Of a DNA stretch of 21,598 nt, positions 1 to 10,400 are shown one piece after another. Under the pieces are notes generated by a model that did not search any database, was not told the DNA's origin, and worked only from the letters and a program-made list of their open reading frames with translations. Source of the stretch: Tetrahymena elliotti 4EA (lineage: Eukaryota; Ciliophora; Oligohymenophorea; Hymenostomatida; Tetrahymenidae); the NCBI GenBank assembly GCA_000231825.2, contig JH720335.1, forward strand, positions 736,061-757,658. The letters run 5' to 3'. A program made the position numbers and the translations under genes. The stretch's first letter is position 1. Every line of letters starts with the position of its first letter.

Positions 1-804
1 ATATTTAAAAATTTTATAAATTAATTAAAAGATTTTAATAAAAAAAGGTGAAAAATAAAAGTAAAAAAAATAACTTTAAATAAATATTGCAAAAGATATT
101 TTAATGTAGATTAAACTATTAATCAAGTTTTAATTGATAAAAATTATTTATTTATTTATGAATTAATTTTGGAGCAGCTTTTATTAATAATACTAGGTTT
201 GCTAAAATTTGTGTTTTTTATTATCAAAATAAATAAATTTTGTTTTAAGCTAAATTTGTATTAGATTTAATTTTAACCATTAAAATTTTATTTATTTCAA
301 ATATTTTTTTGAAAAAAACAAAATGATAGAATACTTTGAATTTTTTTTGTATCGAATTTATAAACTAATTAAGGAATTTAAAGTAGGTACTTACATAAAA
401 TACACAATACTTTAGGTATATAATTGATGTAGTTGCTGAATAAATAATAATAAATATAATTGTTTGTGCCTTATAGTATTTTTTTGTGTCAACCAATATT
501 TTTTAGTAATTCCTTTAGGGTTGATTTGAAGTATAAATTGCATTATTCAAATAAACATACAAAGTAAAAGAAGATCTACCACATAAAATTTTCTTTTAAA
601 TTGAAAGATTGAGAGAGGAGTTAAATATTGCAAGTAAAATTTATATACTTATTTATAATTAAGATTTTACAAATATAAATCAATTAGCTTTAAAATAAGT
701 ACATTAATTTATATCTTTTTAAAATCTGTAATTTATTTATTTCAAAGCAATAGCAAACAATTTAGTTTTACAAATACAAAAAGCCATTTTTGCTCATTTA
801 TAGG
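1..804. other. AT-rich intergenic spacer, left edge
   Basis: No reading frame of convincing length or composition was found on either strand with TAA/TAG read as glutamine. The stretch is made of A and T runs with scattered TTTATTTA motifs. It should contain the promoter and 5' UTR of the gene starting at 805, but no recognisable promoter element was seen. The end of a gene lying further left cannot be excluded. Confidence 0.5.
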
Positions 805-2106
805 ATGAGTTCAGATTAAGTTTAATTTTAGAAAGATGATAACTCTGATCAGAGAATGTAAATTATAGAAATTACATTTAAATTACCAATTTTGTCTTGA
901 TTATACCAACATTAATCTGTTATGTTGTCAATATAAAATTGATAATCAGCTAAAATAGCAAAGATGAGATGTATGTATTAAATTGTATTATAAAATAAAT
1001 AAAATAGCTTATTAGGAATAGAATTAGCTTGTTTTATAGTGCTTATTCTTTATAATTTAAAGAAAAAGATAGAATATGAAAATAAGCATCATTCTTAAAG
1101 AGCAACAGATGCATTTAAAACCTAATTCTACCTCTGGAGTTTAAAAAGCGGAATATGTAAATAAAATGCAAGATTTATCTAAAATTTATTTAGTTATCTT
1201 ATTTAAATTGGATTATCATAGTTTAAGAAAATTATTTTGTCAAATTTTCATTTTATTTTACATTTATTTATTTTATTTATTACTATAGTGAGAGGTCTAT
1301 CAATTTTTATACTGCTTTTTAATCCATTATTGTTCTCCTAGGATTTCACTTTGGTTTTTAGAAGGTTTGCTTATCTATTTCCTTGCTTCATTTGGAATTA
1401 TGCTTTTGTACAAATTTTATAATTCTTTTGCAACCTTTATTTTCAAGGCTATGGTGGTGATTGGCAAAAATGCTTTAATATTACATACGATTTCTCTTCT
1501 AAAATTTTATATGGAATATTTGGAGTAGCAGTTATTGATGGGTTATTTAGATAAGATCATGTAAATTTTTTTTCTAATGGATTAATAATAGTAGCTACAC
1601 ATCTAACTATAACTATATGCTCATTGATCTTCTTTGCATTTAATATTTGTAAAATGGTAATTAATTATTTATTTATTTATTTGTCTATTTTAATAGTTTC
1701 TATCTTTCTAACATTTTTTAAAAATAAATAATAAAGATTACTAACTTAAGTGATTACTAAAATATGCAAGAATTAGTTAAAGTCAAAAATAAAGTAAAAT
1801 ATTAAGACAAATAGTATTATTTTTGTAATAACTGTTTAATATATGCTAATTATTAAAAGACTCAAGAATTTGCTTTTTTTGTTGGCCTATGCTACGGCCT
1901 TAGAATATCATATTATTATATTTATGCATTTGAAATAAGATCTGATGAATTCTCAGATGACTCATGGATTATTGTCATTGTAAATTAGTTTTTTACAACA
2001 AAATGTAAAATTTAATAATTATATTTGAAAAAAGGACTTGTTGCTCTGTGAAATGATTTCTTATGGTTATTCTCTCTATCATAGAATAGAAATAGGCTAA
2101 AGTTGA
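805..2106 (+). CDS. Seven-helix membrane protein, TOM1/THH1/TOM3-like
   Basis: Spliced model of 301 residues in six exons: 805-857, 950-970, 1008-1156, 1289-1656, 1737-1979 and 2035-2106, with stop TGA at 2104. The lengths total 906 nt and all phases match. Introns are 92, 37, 132, 80 and 55 nt. A short polar N-terminus precedes a first helix (LLGIELACFIVLILY). A segment starting RGLSIFILLFNP is followed by FRRFAYLFPCFIWNYAFVQIL, an extracellular-type stretch with YGGDW, and further helices ending with FAFFVGLCYGLRISYYYIYAF and DLLLCEMISYGYSLY. The helix count, the length close to 300 residues, the R-x-FxxFPxxxW-like third segment and the polar loop before the sixth helix resemble the TOM1/THH1/TOM3 family, known from plants as tonoplast or membrane proteins. 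That assignment is pattern likeness only. The first two exons are the least certain part: an unspliced start at ATG 964 is also open. The 80-nt intron ends in AAAG, a weak acceptor. The next gene is convergent. Confidence 0.6.
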
Positions 2107-2165
2107 TTATTTTTATTTTGTTTTATTAATAAAATTGATTTCAATTATAATAGACACAAGAGAAA

Positions 2166-2201
2166 CCCACTCACTAGAAATGTAAAATTACATTCCCACT
2201 C
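2166..2201. repeat. Palindrome flanked by CCCACTC direct repeats
   Basis: The heptamer CCCACTC occurs at 2166-2172 and again at 2195-2201. Between them lies the perfect hairpin AATGTAA-AA-TTACATT (2179-2194). It stands out as a C-rich patch in very AT-rich DNA about 60 bp past the stop of the upstream gene. Function is unknown; a 3'-end or protein-binding signal is possible but not shown. Confidence 0.4.
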
Positions 2202-2340
2202 CCTTTTTAGATAGTTAGGATGTTGCAAATAACACATGAATGAAAAATAATAAAGAACCACTAATTTATTAAATTGCAAATCTCATCAAAAAGCTTTAAT
2301 TATTTATTTAAAAAAATCCATTTTAAAAAAAATTGACTTA

Positions 2341-2384
2341 TGTAAAAATACTGGATAAATAATTCAGTATTATTTATTTTTACA
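2341..2384. repeat. Interrupted inverted repeat (possible hairpin)
   Basis: TGTAAAAATA at 2341-2350 pairs with TATTTTTACA at 2375-2384, and the inner ATACTG (2348-2353) pairs with CAGTAT (2365-2370). One arm carries a small bulge. It lies between two convergent genes. Such structures arise easily by chance in AT-rich DNA. Confidence 0.35.
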
Positions 2385-3088
2385 TCAAGCTCAATTAAAA
2401 AAATAAGCCATCATTAAAGATTAACTGAATTTAAACAAACTCTAATAAAGAAATAAAAGCTAAATTTTTAATTTGAATTAAATTTCAAAAATAATAATTA
2501 AATAAAGATATATAAACAAATATCTTTAATTATTTTAATTATTATTTATTAGTATAGTAAATATTTTTATCTATTTGTGTATTCATTTTCTAATATTAAT
2601 ATCATAAGAAATTAATTGGTGGGTTTCAATCTTAACTATTTTTCTTAGTTAAGAGAAGTTATACAATATGCTCTCTATTTTTAGAAGTATAAGTAAAATA
2701 ATTAAATAAGAAATACAATTTATAAATTTACCTTAATTAATATTTTTAAAACAATGAATTTAAAATTGGTAGTTAAATAAAAAAATAAATTTATTATGTG
2801 AATGAACATAAAATATAGTAGATGATTAAAGAATAAAAGATATGATTATTTTATGTGTCTTTAGATTTAAAATAGCTTTTTGTTTCTAAAATTAGAAAAA
2901 TTAATAACAGATATGTAAAAATAAATTATTTAATAGACATTAAAAATAAGAAAGTAGATAGATAGATAATATTAATAATTTTATTTATTTTTAAATGGAA
3001 TAATTTTTATTTCATTTTTGAAGATATTTTACTTCTTAGCTAATTAATTAATTATTTAGTGAAGATTATTTATTTGCAAAAAGCTCAT

Positions 3089-3883
3089 TCATTAATTTGC
3101 TTGGTTACTAAATATAGGAACTCTTCTTTGTGCACATTAATAATTCAGTTTATGATTTTATTCACATAATCCGCACAAAATAGTTTTATTAGGATCTATT
3201 TCTCTAGACAAAAAGCACTATGTTTTTTTATGTCCTATTTCTTAGCATAAATGGCACTAAATTAATTAATCTCTTTTGTATTGCTATTAATAAAATTCTA
3301 AATCTATTGGGCTAAATGCTTTAGGATGTGCCTAATTTAATATTTTAAAAATTAAATTAAGTATTGTTTAAGCTTATTAATAATTACCTTATCACACTTA
3401 TTTCCTTTTGGACAATAGCCATATACATAATCTTTGCATAATTTTAAAGTTACATGTACAAACTAGCAATCTGGACCTTAAGGACAAAAACCTTAATCAA
3501 ATGATACACATCTCAAGTAGACATGCTTATTTTAGCAGCTATCTCCGAATCTGCATTAACCTTATAAGAAATGTCCACATATTTACTATTGCTATTGGTT
3601 TTATTTATAAAATAAATTTAAATTCTAAATGAAATTTGTTTACTTGACTTTTATTAGGATCTGCTTTATGAGAAAAATCACATTAATCTCCAAATTTGCA
3701 ATGTGAGTTTTATTAAAATTTTGTGCATCTTTTAATCTTGCTATCATCATGAGAATAAGGACATTAAGATCTTGAACATTATCCATGTATATACTATTTA
3801 CATAAACCATTTTTTGTAACTTCCTTATTTTAATTTGATAAATCGCCTTTTCTTTGATCTCCACTTTCTTCGATTGTATTCAT
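3089..3883 (-). CDS. CPSF30/Yth1 polyadenylation factor, 5 CCCH fingers + 2 zinc knuckles
   Basis: Homologue of the 30-kDa subunit of the cleavage and polyadenylation specificity factor. In animals this nuclear subunit, with WDR33, reads the AAUAAA signal of pre-mRNA. Three exons (3883-3644, 3585-3388, 3331-3089) give 226 residues; the 58- and 56-nt introns are both phase 0. The start is the ATG at 3883 and the stop is TGA. Finger 1 is C-x7-C-x4-C-x3-H (residues 28-45). Finger 2 is C-x8-C-x5-C-x3-H (53-72). Fingers 3-5 are C-x7-C-x5-C-x3-H, with cores GQCRFGDSC, GFCPQGPDC and GYCPKGNKC. The last His of finger 5 lies beyond the second intron. Two knuckles follow: CHLCQEIGHKKTQC (CX2CX4HX4C) and CGLCEQNHKLNYQC (CX2CX3HX5C, slightly off the usual spacing). 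Five tandem CCCH fingers plus knuckles in about 225 residues is the family signature. There is no YTH domain, unlike the long plant form. Confidence 0.93.
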
Positions 3884-5314
3884 TTCTACCTTTAGTAAGT
3901 AAGTAAATATTGCTTTATATTTTTATATGCTTTTTTATCAAAATATTAATAGATACAAAATTTATTTATTTCTGAGTAATTAATAATTATATCAAATTTC
4001 ATTCATACAAAATCAAAAATACCAAAACCAACTTTATAAATTTTGTGCCAAAAAATCTTATTCATCAAATTAATTTAAATTTGCTGTCAAATACATTTAA
4101 ATAACTGAATAAAAAAAATACAAAATAATAATCCTTGACAAGTTTTGTTGAATTCATCTTTTTCTACTAAAATAACAAAAAGGCATATTTAAAATAAATG
4201 AATTCACATTTAAAAAATTTTATGAAGAATATTTTAAATTGACTAAAAATATTTATTTTAATTTTTAATAAATCTTTTCTTATTTAAAGGATTTTATTAT
4301 CTTGAAATATTCCCAAGATAAATTTTATCACTTCTTTCAATAATTAGCAAAAATTAATAATTTTTTAAAAATGAAGATATAAATCGTATTTGATAATAGA
4401 ACATTCAGAATTAATATTAAAGAGTTCTAAATCTTAAAAAAATATCCTCAATTTTCCACTTTCTTTTAATAGAATTTGATAATATGAAAATAAATTTAAT
4501 AATTCTAGAATTAATATAATCAACTATGTAGCTCTAATTAGTTAAAGAATATCATCGTTCGTTTTATCCAAATTATTTAATCATTTGATTATACTTAATA
4601 TATATAAATCAACTTTCAAATTAATAACATTTTGAAAAAGAATTTGTAAACAATAATCATTTTTAATTACAATGTTAATTTTATTTTCAAAAATGGAGAA
4701 TGTTTACATAGTTATTTTTTCGTTTTTTCTAGAAGCGTTTTTGATCTAGCCGAATATATTTTCAAGAAATTGAAAATTGAAAAAGTGTTACTTTATTTAT
4801 TTTAAGAATAAAAAAATATAATTAAAGTTAATTTAAGATTGAAGAATTATCTATCAACAGACAAATTTTGTATTGATTGATTTACAATAATTTTAATTTA
4901 ATTAATATTGAATAAATGTTATTAATGGAATTGAACAGAAGTGATTAGTGGAATCATATCTTTGAAATAAAAATATCTCAAATTATGTTTACATATCATT
5001 TTATTAATATGCTAAAAGCTTAACTTTGTTTAACCTTACATATTAAATTCTTTAAAAATTTACTTGGATATTGGGAGTAAGTATCTTTGATTTTCAATAA
5101 ATTTCAGTGATGTGATGAAAGGAAAAACGAACTTATTTTAATTTATTTTATGGCTATGGTTTGATAATTAATAGTGGATAAGTAACTCAAGAAACACTAA
5201 AATAAATATTTTTAATAGTTGATCAATTTAATTGATAGTAAATTTCTTAATTATCAATCAAGTTTTAATCAAAATTTAATCTTTTCATAAAAAGTTGATT
5301 TTAAGTTTGTATAA
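3884..5314. other. AT-rich intergenic spacer between divergent genes
   Basis: No convincing coding frame or RNA gene was found in these roughly 1.4 kb. The stretch near 4720-4760, with cgttttttctagaagcg, is less A/T-only than its surroundings but matches nothing known. The spacer should hold both promoters of the flanking divergent genes. Confidence 0.45.
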
Positions 5315-6606
5315 ATGGCGAATTTAGCAGCTAACAATAGTATGATTGACTATTTTGAGTCTTATATGAGAAAAAAGAGTAAGAAAAGATATATTGCTGA
5401 TCTAAGATAATATGGTTCCAAAAAAACTCTGATAGAAGACTCCATAGATGATTTTCAATAAGAAATAAATGATGAAAGTAAGAAATAAATTATTAAATCT
5501 AAAATAATTTTTTTTGTCTATTTAGATAAAAGAGTTTAGAATTAAAAAAGAGGTTTTTAAACTCCAAGAAACAGTGAGCGCAAAGACCCTAATAATAGAA
5601 TGATTTAATCTAAAATCATGTTATCTGGGCAGAAAAAAGGTGATTTTAAAGATTGAGTTTTTGGTTGACATTATATATTTTTATTTAAAAAATAGTGGCT
5701 TAGCACATCTTAAATAGTAACATAGAAGTTTCGCCAAATAAAAAAGAGTATTTTATTAAAGTTTTTGAAGAAAAATGATGAATAAACTTTATTATAAATT
5801 GTAAAAGTGATGGATAAAAAGAAATATTTTAAAATCTAAGAGAGTGCTTTAGCTTTATGCCTTAATAAAATTTAGTGTAAGATAAAAAGTTCAGTCAAAT
5901 GAATTTAAAACGAAAAGATGATGATGATAAAAAAGAAAGATAAATTAGTTTGCCACCAATTTCTTAACACTACATAGATACATCGAATCCTGTCTTTAAT
6001 TATCAGAGTTTCCATTATAATCAGGTCTCTTTACTTTCTTCTAATTCTAATGATAAAAAGATATCTTTTAAGACGACAAGAAAGAATACAATTTTAAAGA
6101 AATTTGAAGATAGACCTTTATGTAGCCTCAATTAAAAAAACAGTATCAATCTCAAAACAGGAGAAACAGATAATTAAAATAAAAAGTGTTACACTGACTT
6201 TGATAATATCAAGCTGGATAGTGTTAATATTATGAATAATAGCTCATTTAAAAGTTATGATTTTTAAGAAGTATAAAAATAGGCAATCATTTAGTAAGCT
6301 GAAAAATAGCAATAAAAAGAAATGAGAAAATTAAATAATCAAATGAGAGGTCAGGAGAGACTCAATTTTGTAAAAGGAAGATAAAGAATGTCTCCCTCTC
6401 CTTAGGAGCCTTTTATTGGTTTAGTCTTTTAAGATTATGATAATTATACTCCCATACATTCAAGTAACTATAGAAAGATTCCTTTAATTCTAGATTCAGA
6501 ATAAAACCACTACATAGATTTACCTTAATCTAGAGCTGAAAGTAGTCTTCAAACCATAACTTATAAAAAATCAAAATTAAACAAAATCAATCTTTCTTTC
6601 TTTTGA
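5315..6606 (+). CDS. Unrecognised Gln/Asn/Ser/Lys-rich protein
   Basis: Spliced model of 375 residues in four exons: 5315-5477, 5526-5639, 5696-5747 and 5808-6606, with stop TGA at 6604. Total is 1,128 nt with matched phases. The start ATG opens MANLAANNSMIDYFESYM. The protein is hydrophilic, with no signal peptide and no membrane segment. It is rich in Lys, Gln, Asn and Ser, with a Gln-rich, probably helical stretch (EVQKQAIIQQAEKQQQKEM) in the C-terminal half and a KGRQRMSPSPQEP segment after it. No family was recognised. The first intron (GTAAGA...TTTAG) is convincing. The second has a GTGATT donor. The third (5748-5807) is inferred, because the frame otherwise meets two consecutive TGA codons at 5776-5781, and its acceptor GTAAAAG is weak. 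If splicing at 5640 fails, translation stops at the TGA at 5654 after 97 residues, or 113 if the first intron is also retained. Confidence 0.6.
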
Positions 6607-7478
6607 AGTATTTGAAATAAATAGAATAACTAAAATAATAATAAAAATTCTTTTAAATTAAATATCAAACCTAATATATTAATAAAAAATAACAATAATA
6701 ATAAACCTAATAAATTATAAATAATAATATATAAATTTTAACAAATTTGAAGAAATATCTGAAAACGATTAAAAGTATTTTTATAATAAAAAAATGTAAA
6801 TCTTTAACAAATAAAAATATCAAATCTAATAATTATTTCAAACTTTTCTTTGTATTTTTCATTCTAATCTCTTAAATTTTAAGCTTCTCATATTTTTTCT
6901 CATAATATATGAAAAAAACTTTAGCAAGATAATAGTACATCAATTTTTTTATAGAATTTATAGATAATTTCAGAAAATTTAATAAAATACTTTGAATGTA
7001 AGAGCTTTTTTAAAAAATTTAACTTTTGAAATCAAATTTTACACTATTTAATAATAGATTAATTTCAGAGAGAAAAAAAATGAAAACAATAAAGCAAAAT
7101 ATGAATGAAAGTCAAAATAAAAATAATTCTAGAAAAAATGTAAAAAATAAAATCAATCTTTGGGTAATTTTGGGCAAGCTTTTCCACCAATTTGTTTATA
7201 TTGTTAAATTAGATAAAATAATGTAATATTGATATCCTTATCTTGATTGTTATTGTAAAAATAAATTTAGAGGATTATAAGTGTATTTAATAATCAGAAT
7301 GTTTAAATTAAATATTAATTGTTTGATTGAAGCAATTTAAAAATTTTAATGTTTGAGAGAAGAATTTGAAAAGAAAGAGCAAACAAAAATGATATATAAA
7401 ATGAGTTTGAATATAAATAATTTATTATTATTATTATTTTAAAAGGTTTTAGTGATTTAAATTAATATAAAAGTTATT
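6607..7478. other. Intergenic spacer between convergent genes
   Basis: This carries the 3' flanks of the two facing genes. There is an AAT trinucleotide run near 7418-7437. A 52-codon frame from ATG 7080, rich in Lys and Asn, was judged not to be a gene. Nothing else is recognisable. Confidence 0.45.
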
Positions 7479-10400
7479 TCATTTGATATCTATGGTAATA
7501 TTTTTATTGAAAGTTTTTAAAGTCATTATTTTTTCTTTGAAGCATTCGATATGTTTTTCCTCTATTTTTTTCCACCTTATTAAAAATAAATAAATAAATA
7601 AATTGATCTAAATTTTAGTTTTTTACCTGTCTAAGCTTAAGAATAACCTCAGAGTTGTGAGTTTGCTTAGCTTAGTAACTTTATTTGCCAACTGAGTTAA
7701 GCTTTTATCTGTTATTTTCTCATTACCTAATCCCCACCTTTAAGAAAGATTTTAAAATTAGAATAAAATTGAATAAAGTTACCAGTCAAAATTAAGAGAG
7801 AGACTGTTCAAAGCATAAAGATTTTCTATGTTTTCTGCTAAATTAATAATGCTTTCATCTTTGATAAATTTATTTTTATATCCCCATCTATTGAAAGCAT
7901 AAAAATAAATTATAAAACACAAATAATAAGAACAAAATTTACCTATCAAAATTTAAATCAAGTTCTGTTAGAGATTTTAATTTTCCGATAGCTGTTGCTA
8001 AATCTTTAATGCATTCGTCACTCACATCTGTATTAAAACCAAAAAGATTCATTTCAACCATCCACCAGCCTAGATTAATCTTCAAAGAGCTTAAACTATT
8101 AATATTCATCAAACTTTTAGCCAAATTCTAAACACTGCCATCTCCAATACCACTATTCAAGTTAGCAGCACTTTATTTTTATTAAATCAATTTGTAAATA
8201 AATAAATTTTTTATATTTTTAAACTCTTACTAGGCTAAATTAATTTCTAATTAGTTAAGATATTTCGAATTTCCAATAGCTGTGGCTAGAGATTCTATTC
8301 CTTAGTCATTAATATTCTAATTATCTTTTCCCCATCTAATTTTTTATTGATTTATATTTTAATTTTTAAACTCATATAAATATTTTACTCCTAAAGTCCT
8401 AATTTTAAGAAACTCAGAAGATTTAAATCCCTAACAAGGTAATGCAAAATTATAAGAGAATTGTTAGTCATCTAGGATCCCCAAGAATTCAAATTCAATG
8501 ATAAGTAAGTTAAGTAATCTTTGGTATAATGAATTCCTTCAGATAAATAAGTAATAGATTTATCTGTTATCATATTGTTATTTTCACCCCAACTTTTAAA
8601 TTAAAAAATAAGTTAGAAAAATGCAAAATAAATCATTGATAAAAACTTACTTTGAAAGATCTAAACTAACAACATTAATCTTTTGGATTTTCTAAAATAT
8701 TCCACCTAAAAACATGCATGATAAATCTGTAATTTATTGATTTTCTTTTGCCCATTCTGAAAGATTTATATCAATTACTTTTAAATTCTATAGGCCTACT
8801 ATGCTTTCACAGAATTCTTTAATTGATAAATCTGTCATGTCTCTCCATCTATTTAAATAAAAGCAAAATGAATTAATAATTTAATTTAAAAATAATTTCT
8901 TTTAACCTTGAAAAATCTAGACGAAGTTCTTTAAGGTCAGGTAATTTGCTGAAGATGTGATTGATTCTTTAAAATTAATTAATGTTTTAGAATTGTGATT
9001 GAATTTTTTAGTTCTTTTTAGAGAAATCAATGATGACTCTCTTAACTCTATTTCTGCTTGTTATATGAGTAAGGAAATAATCAATAATGTTCTCATCAAA
9101 TCCTGATATTTCTATGGAATTTATATTTTACATGTTATCTCTAAAAATCTTTGTCCAATATTTGGCAAATTAAAAGACTTTATGGTGATTATTATGATTT
9201 CTTAGCTGATTTAATTCAGATTTGAAAAGAATTTAATCAGCAATTATTTAAATTTTTTCAGAATTTTATGAATAGAGTAAATAAATATTCAGTAATCTTT
9301 GTTTGACTTCAATTGTTTTTAAATTTTCTAAGTTATTTTGTGCATTCAATAAATAATTAATTCCTTTTTCAGTAATATCTTTACAACAATTCAGTTTAAT
9401 AATTTAAAGTTATGGGAGATATTTTGATTTGCTTAATTTATCTAGATCTTCATCTATAATAGTAGAATAACTTAAATCAATATAAACTAGAGACCTAGTA
9501 TATCTTGAACCAGCTAAAAGTTATCCTGCATAACTATTCACTTTAAGTCTGGATATATCTAATTATTTTATGAGCAAAAAGTTTCTAGAATTAAAAAGTT
9601 TTCTTAAATCTTCAATTATATTTTCATCATTTAGTTATTCAAATGATATATTTTTAGATGGGATGTCAAGGATTTAAGTTCTTTTGATTTATATTGTATC
9701 TTGATCTTGATCTATTATTGACTATTAATCAAATCTATTTAAATCAACATAGTTTATTCCATTAATGTAAATTTAGTTCAACTATTCTTTTTTAATCTAA
9801 ATGCTTTGTAAAACTTAGTTCTTTACTAGCTCAAATAGAGATTAAATGAACAATTTACTAGAATAAAAATTTAATTTATAACCCTTTTTCTCTATTAGCA
9901 AATTCAACGTTAAAGGATTTGAGATAAAAAAATCAGTTTTATTTGAAGATATAAAAATATGGATAATTTCAAGCTTTTAACACTCCAGTAATGACTATTT
10001 TATCTTAATAAAAAATAATTAAATAATCATCTCAATAATAAATGAATAAAAAGAAATTATTAAATAATTATCTTTATAAAAAATCATTCAAAAGTGATCT
10101 AAATAAAAAAATCATAAAATGGTTATCTAACAAAAAATCTTATTTTTGGATAATAGCCTTTACAAAAATCATCAAATAAAGATCTTACTAAAAAAATCAT
10201 TAAATAGTAAACTTAATAAAAAAATCATTAAATGATGATCTTAACAAAAAATCTTTGAATAATAATCTCTTGATCAAATAGCAATCTTAATAAAAAATCA
10301 TTAAAATAATTTAAATAACAATCTCAACAAAAAATGTTTGAATAATAATGTTTACTTAACTAATGAAGAAGATTTCACTGTCTAAATAGAGGTGTCTTAT

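Larger units (their letters stand above)
2107..3088. other. Intergenic spacer between convergent genes
   Basis: No coding frame was recognised. It holds the 3' flanks of two genes that face each other. Three small structures are visible: a 16-bp palindrome between copies of CCCACTC at 2166-2201, an interrupted inverted repeat at 2341-2384, and a short GATA run near 2952-2968. The rest is simple A/T sequence. Confidence 0.5.

Noticed and set aside
836..965. Cys-containing frame starting at ATG 836 (MITLIRECKLQKL...)
   Set aside because: It overlaps the first exon and intron of the TOM1-like gene model and ends at a TGA with no phase-compatible link to the downstream helices, except by using the same donor site as the chosen model.
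3408..3632. 74-codon standard-code frame on the + strand
   Set aside because: It is antisense to exons and introns of the CPSF30 homologue, whose zinc-finger frame on the minus strand is unmistakable.
3640..3864. 74-codon standard-code frame on the minus strand
   Set aside because: Out-of-frame shadow of CPSF30 exon 1; the true frame encodes CCCH fingers.
4700..4780. Less AT-rich stretch considered as a tRNA or other RNA gene
   Set aside because: No cloverleaf, A/B box pattern or known structural RNA motif could be made from it.
7026..7226. Frame of 66 codons on the + strand
   Set aside because: It starts at TTG; from the first ATG at 7080 only about 52 Lys/Asn-rich codons remain, with no family likeness, between convergent gene ends.
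10010..10350. Repeat array considered as a CRISPR array or as coding repeats
   Set aside because: Units are degenerate and contiguous with no distinct spacers, the coding strand has in-frame TGA, and clean splice sites of matching phase bound the segment in a eukaryotic gene.
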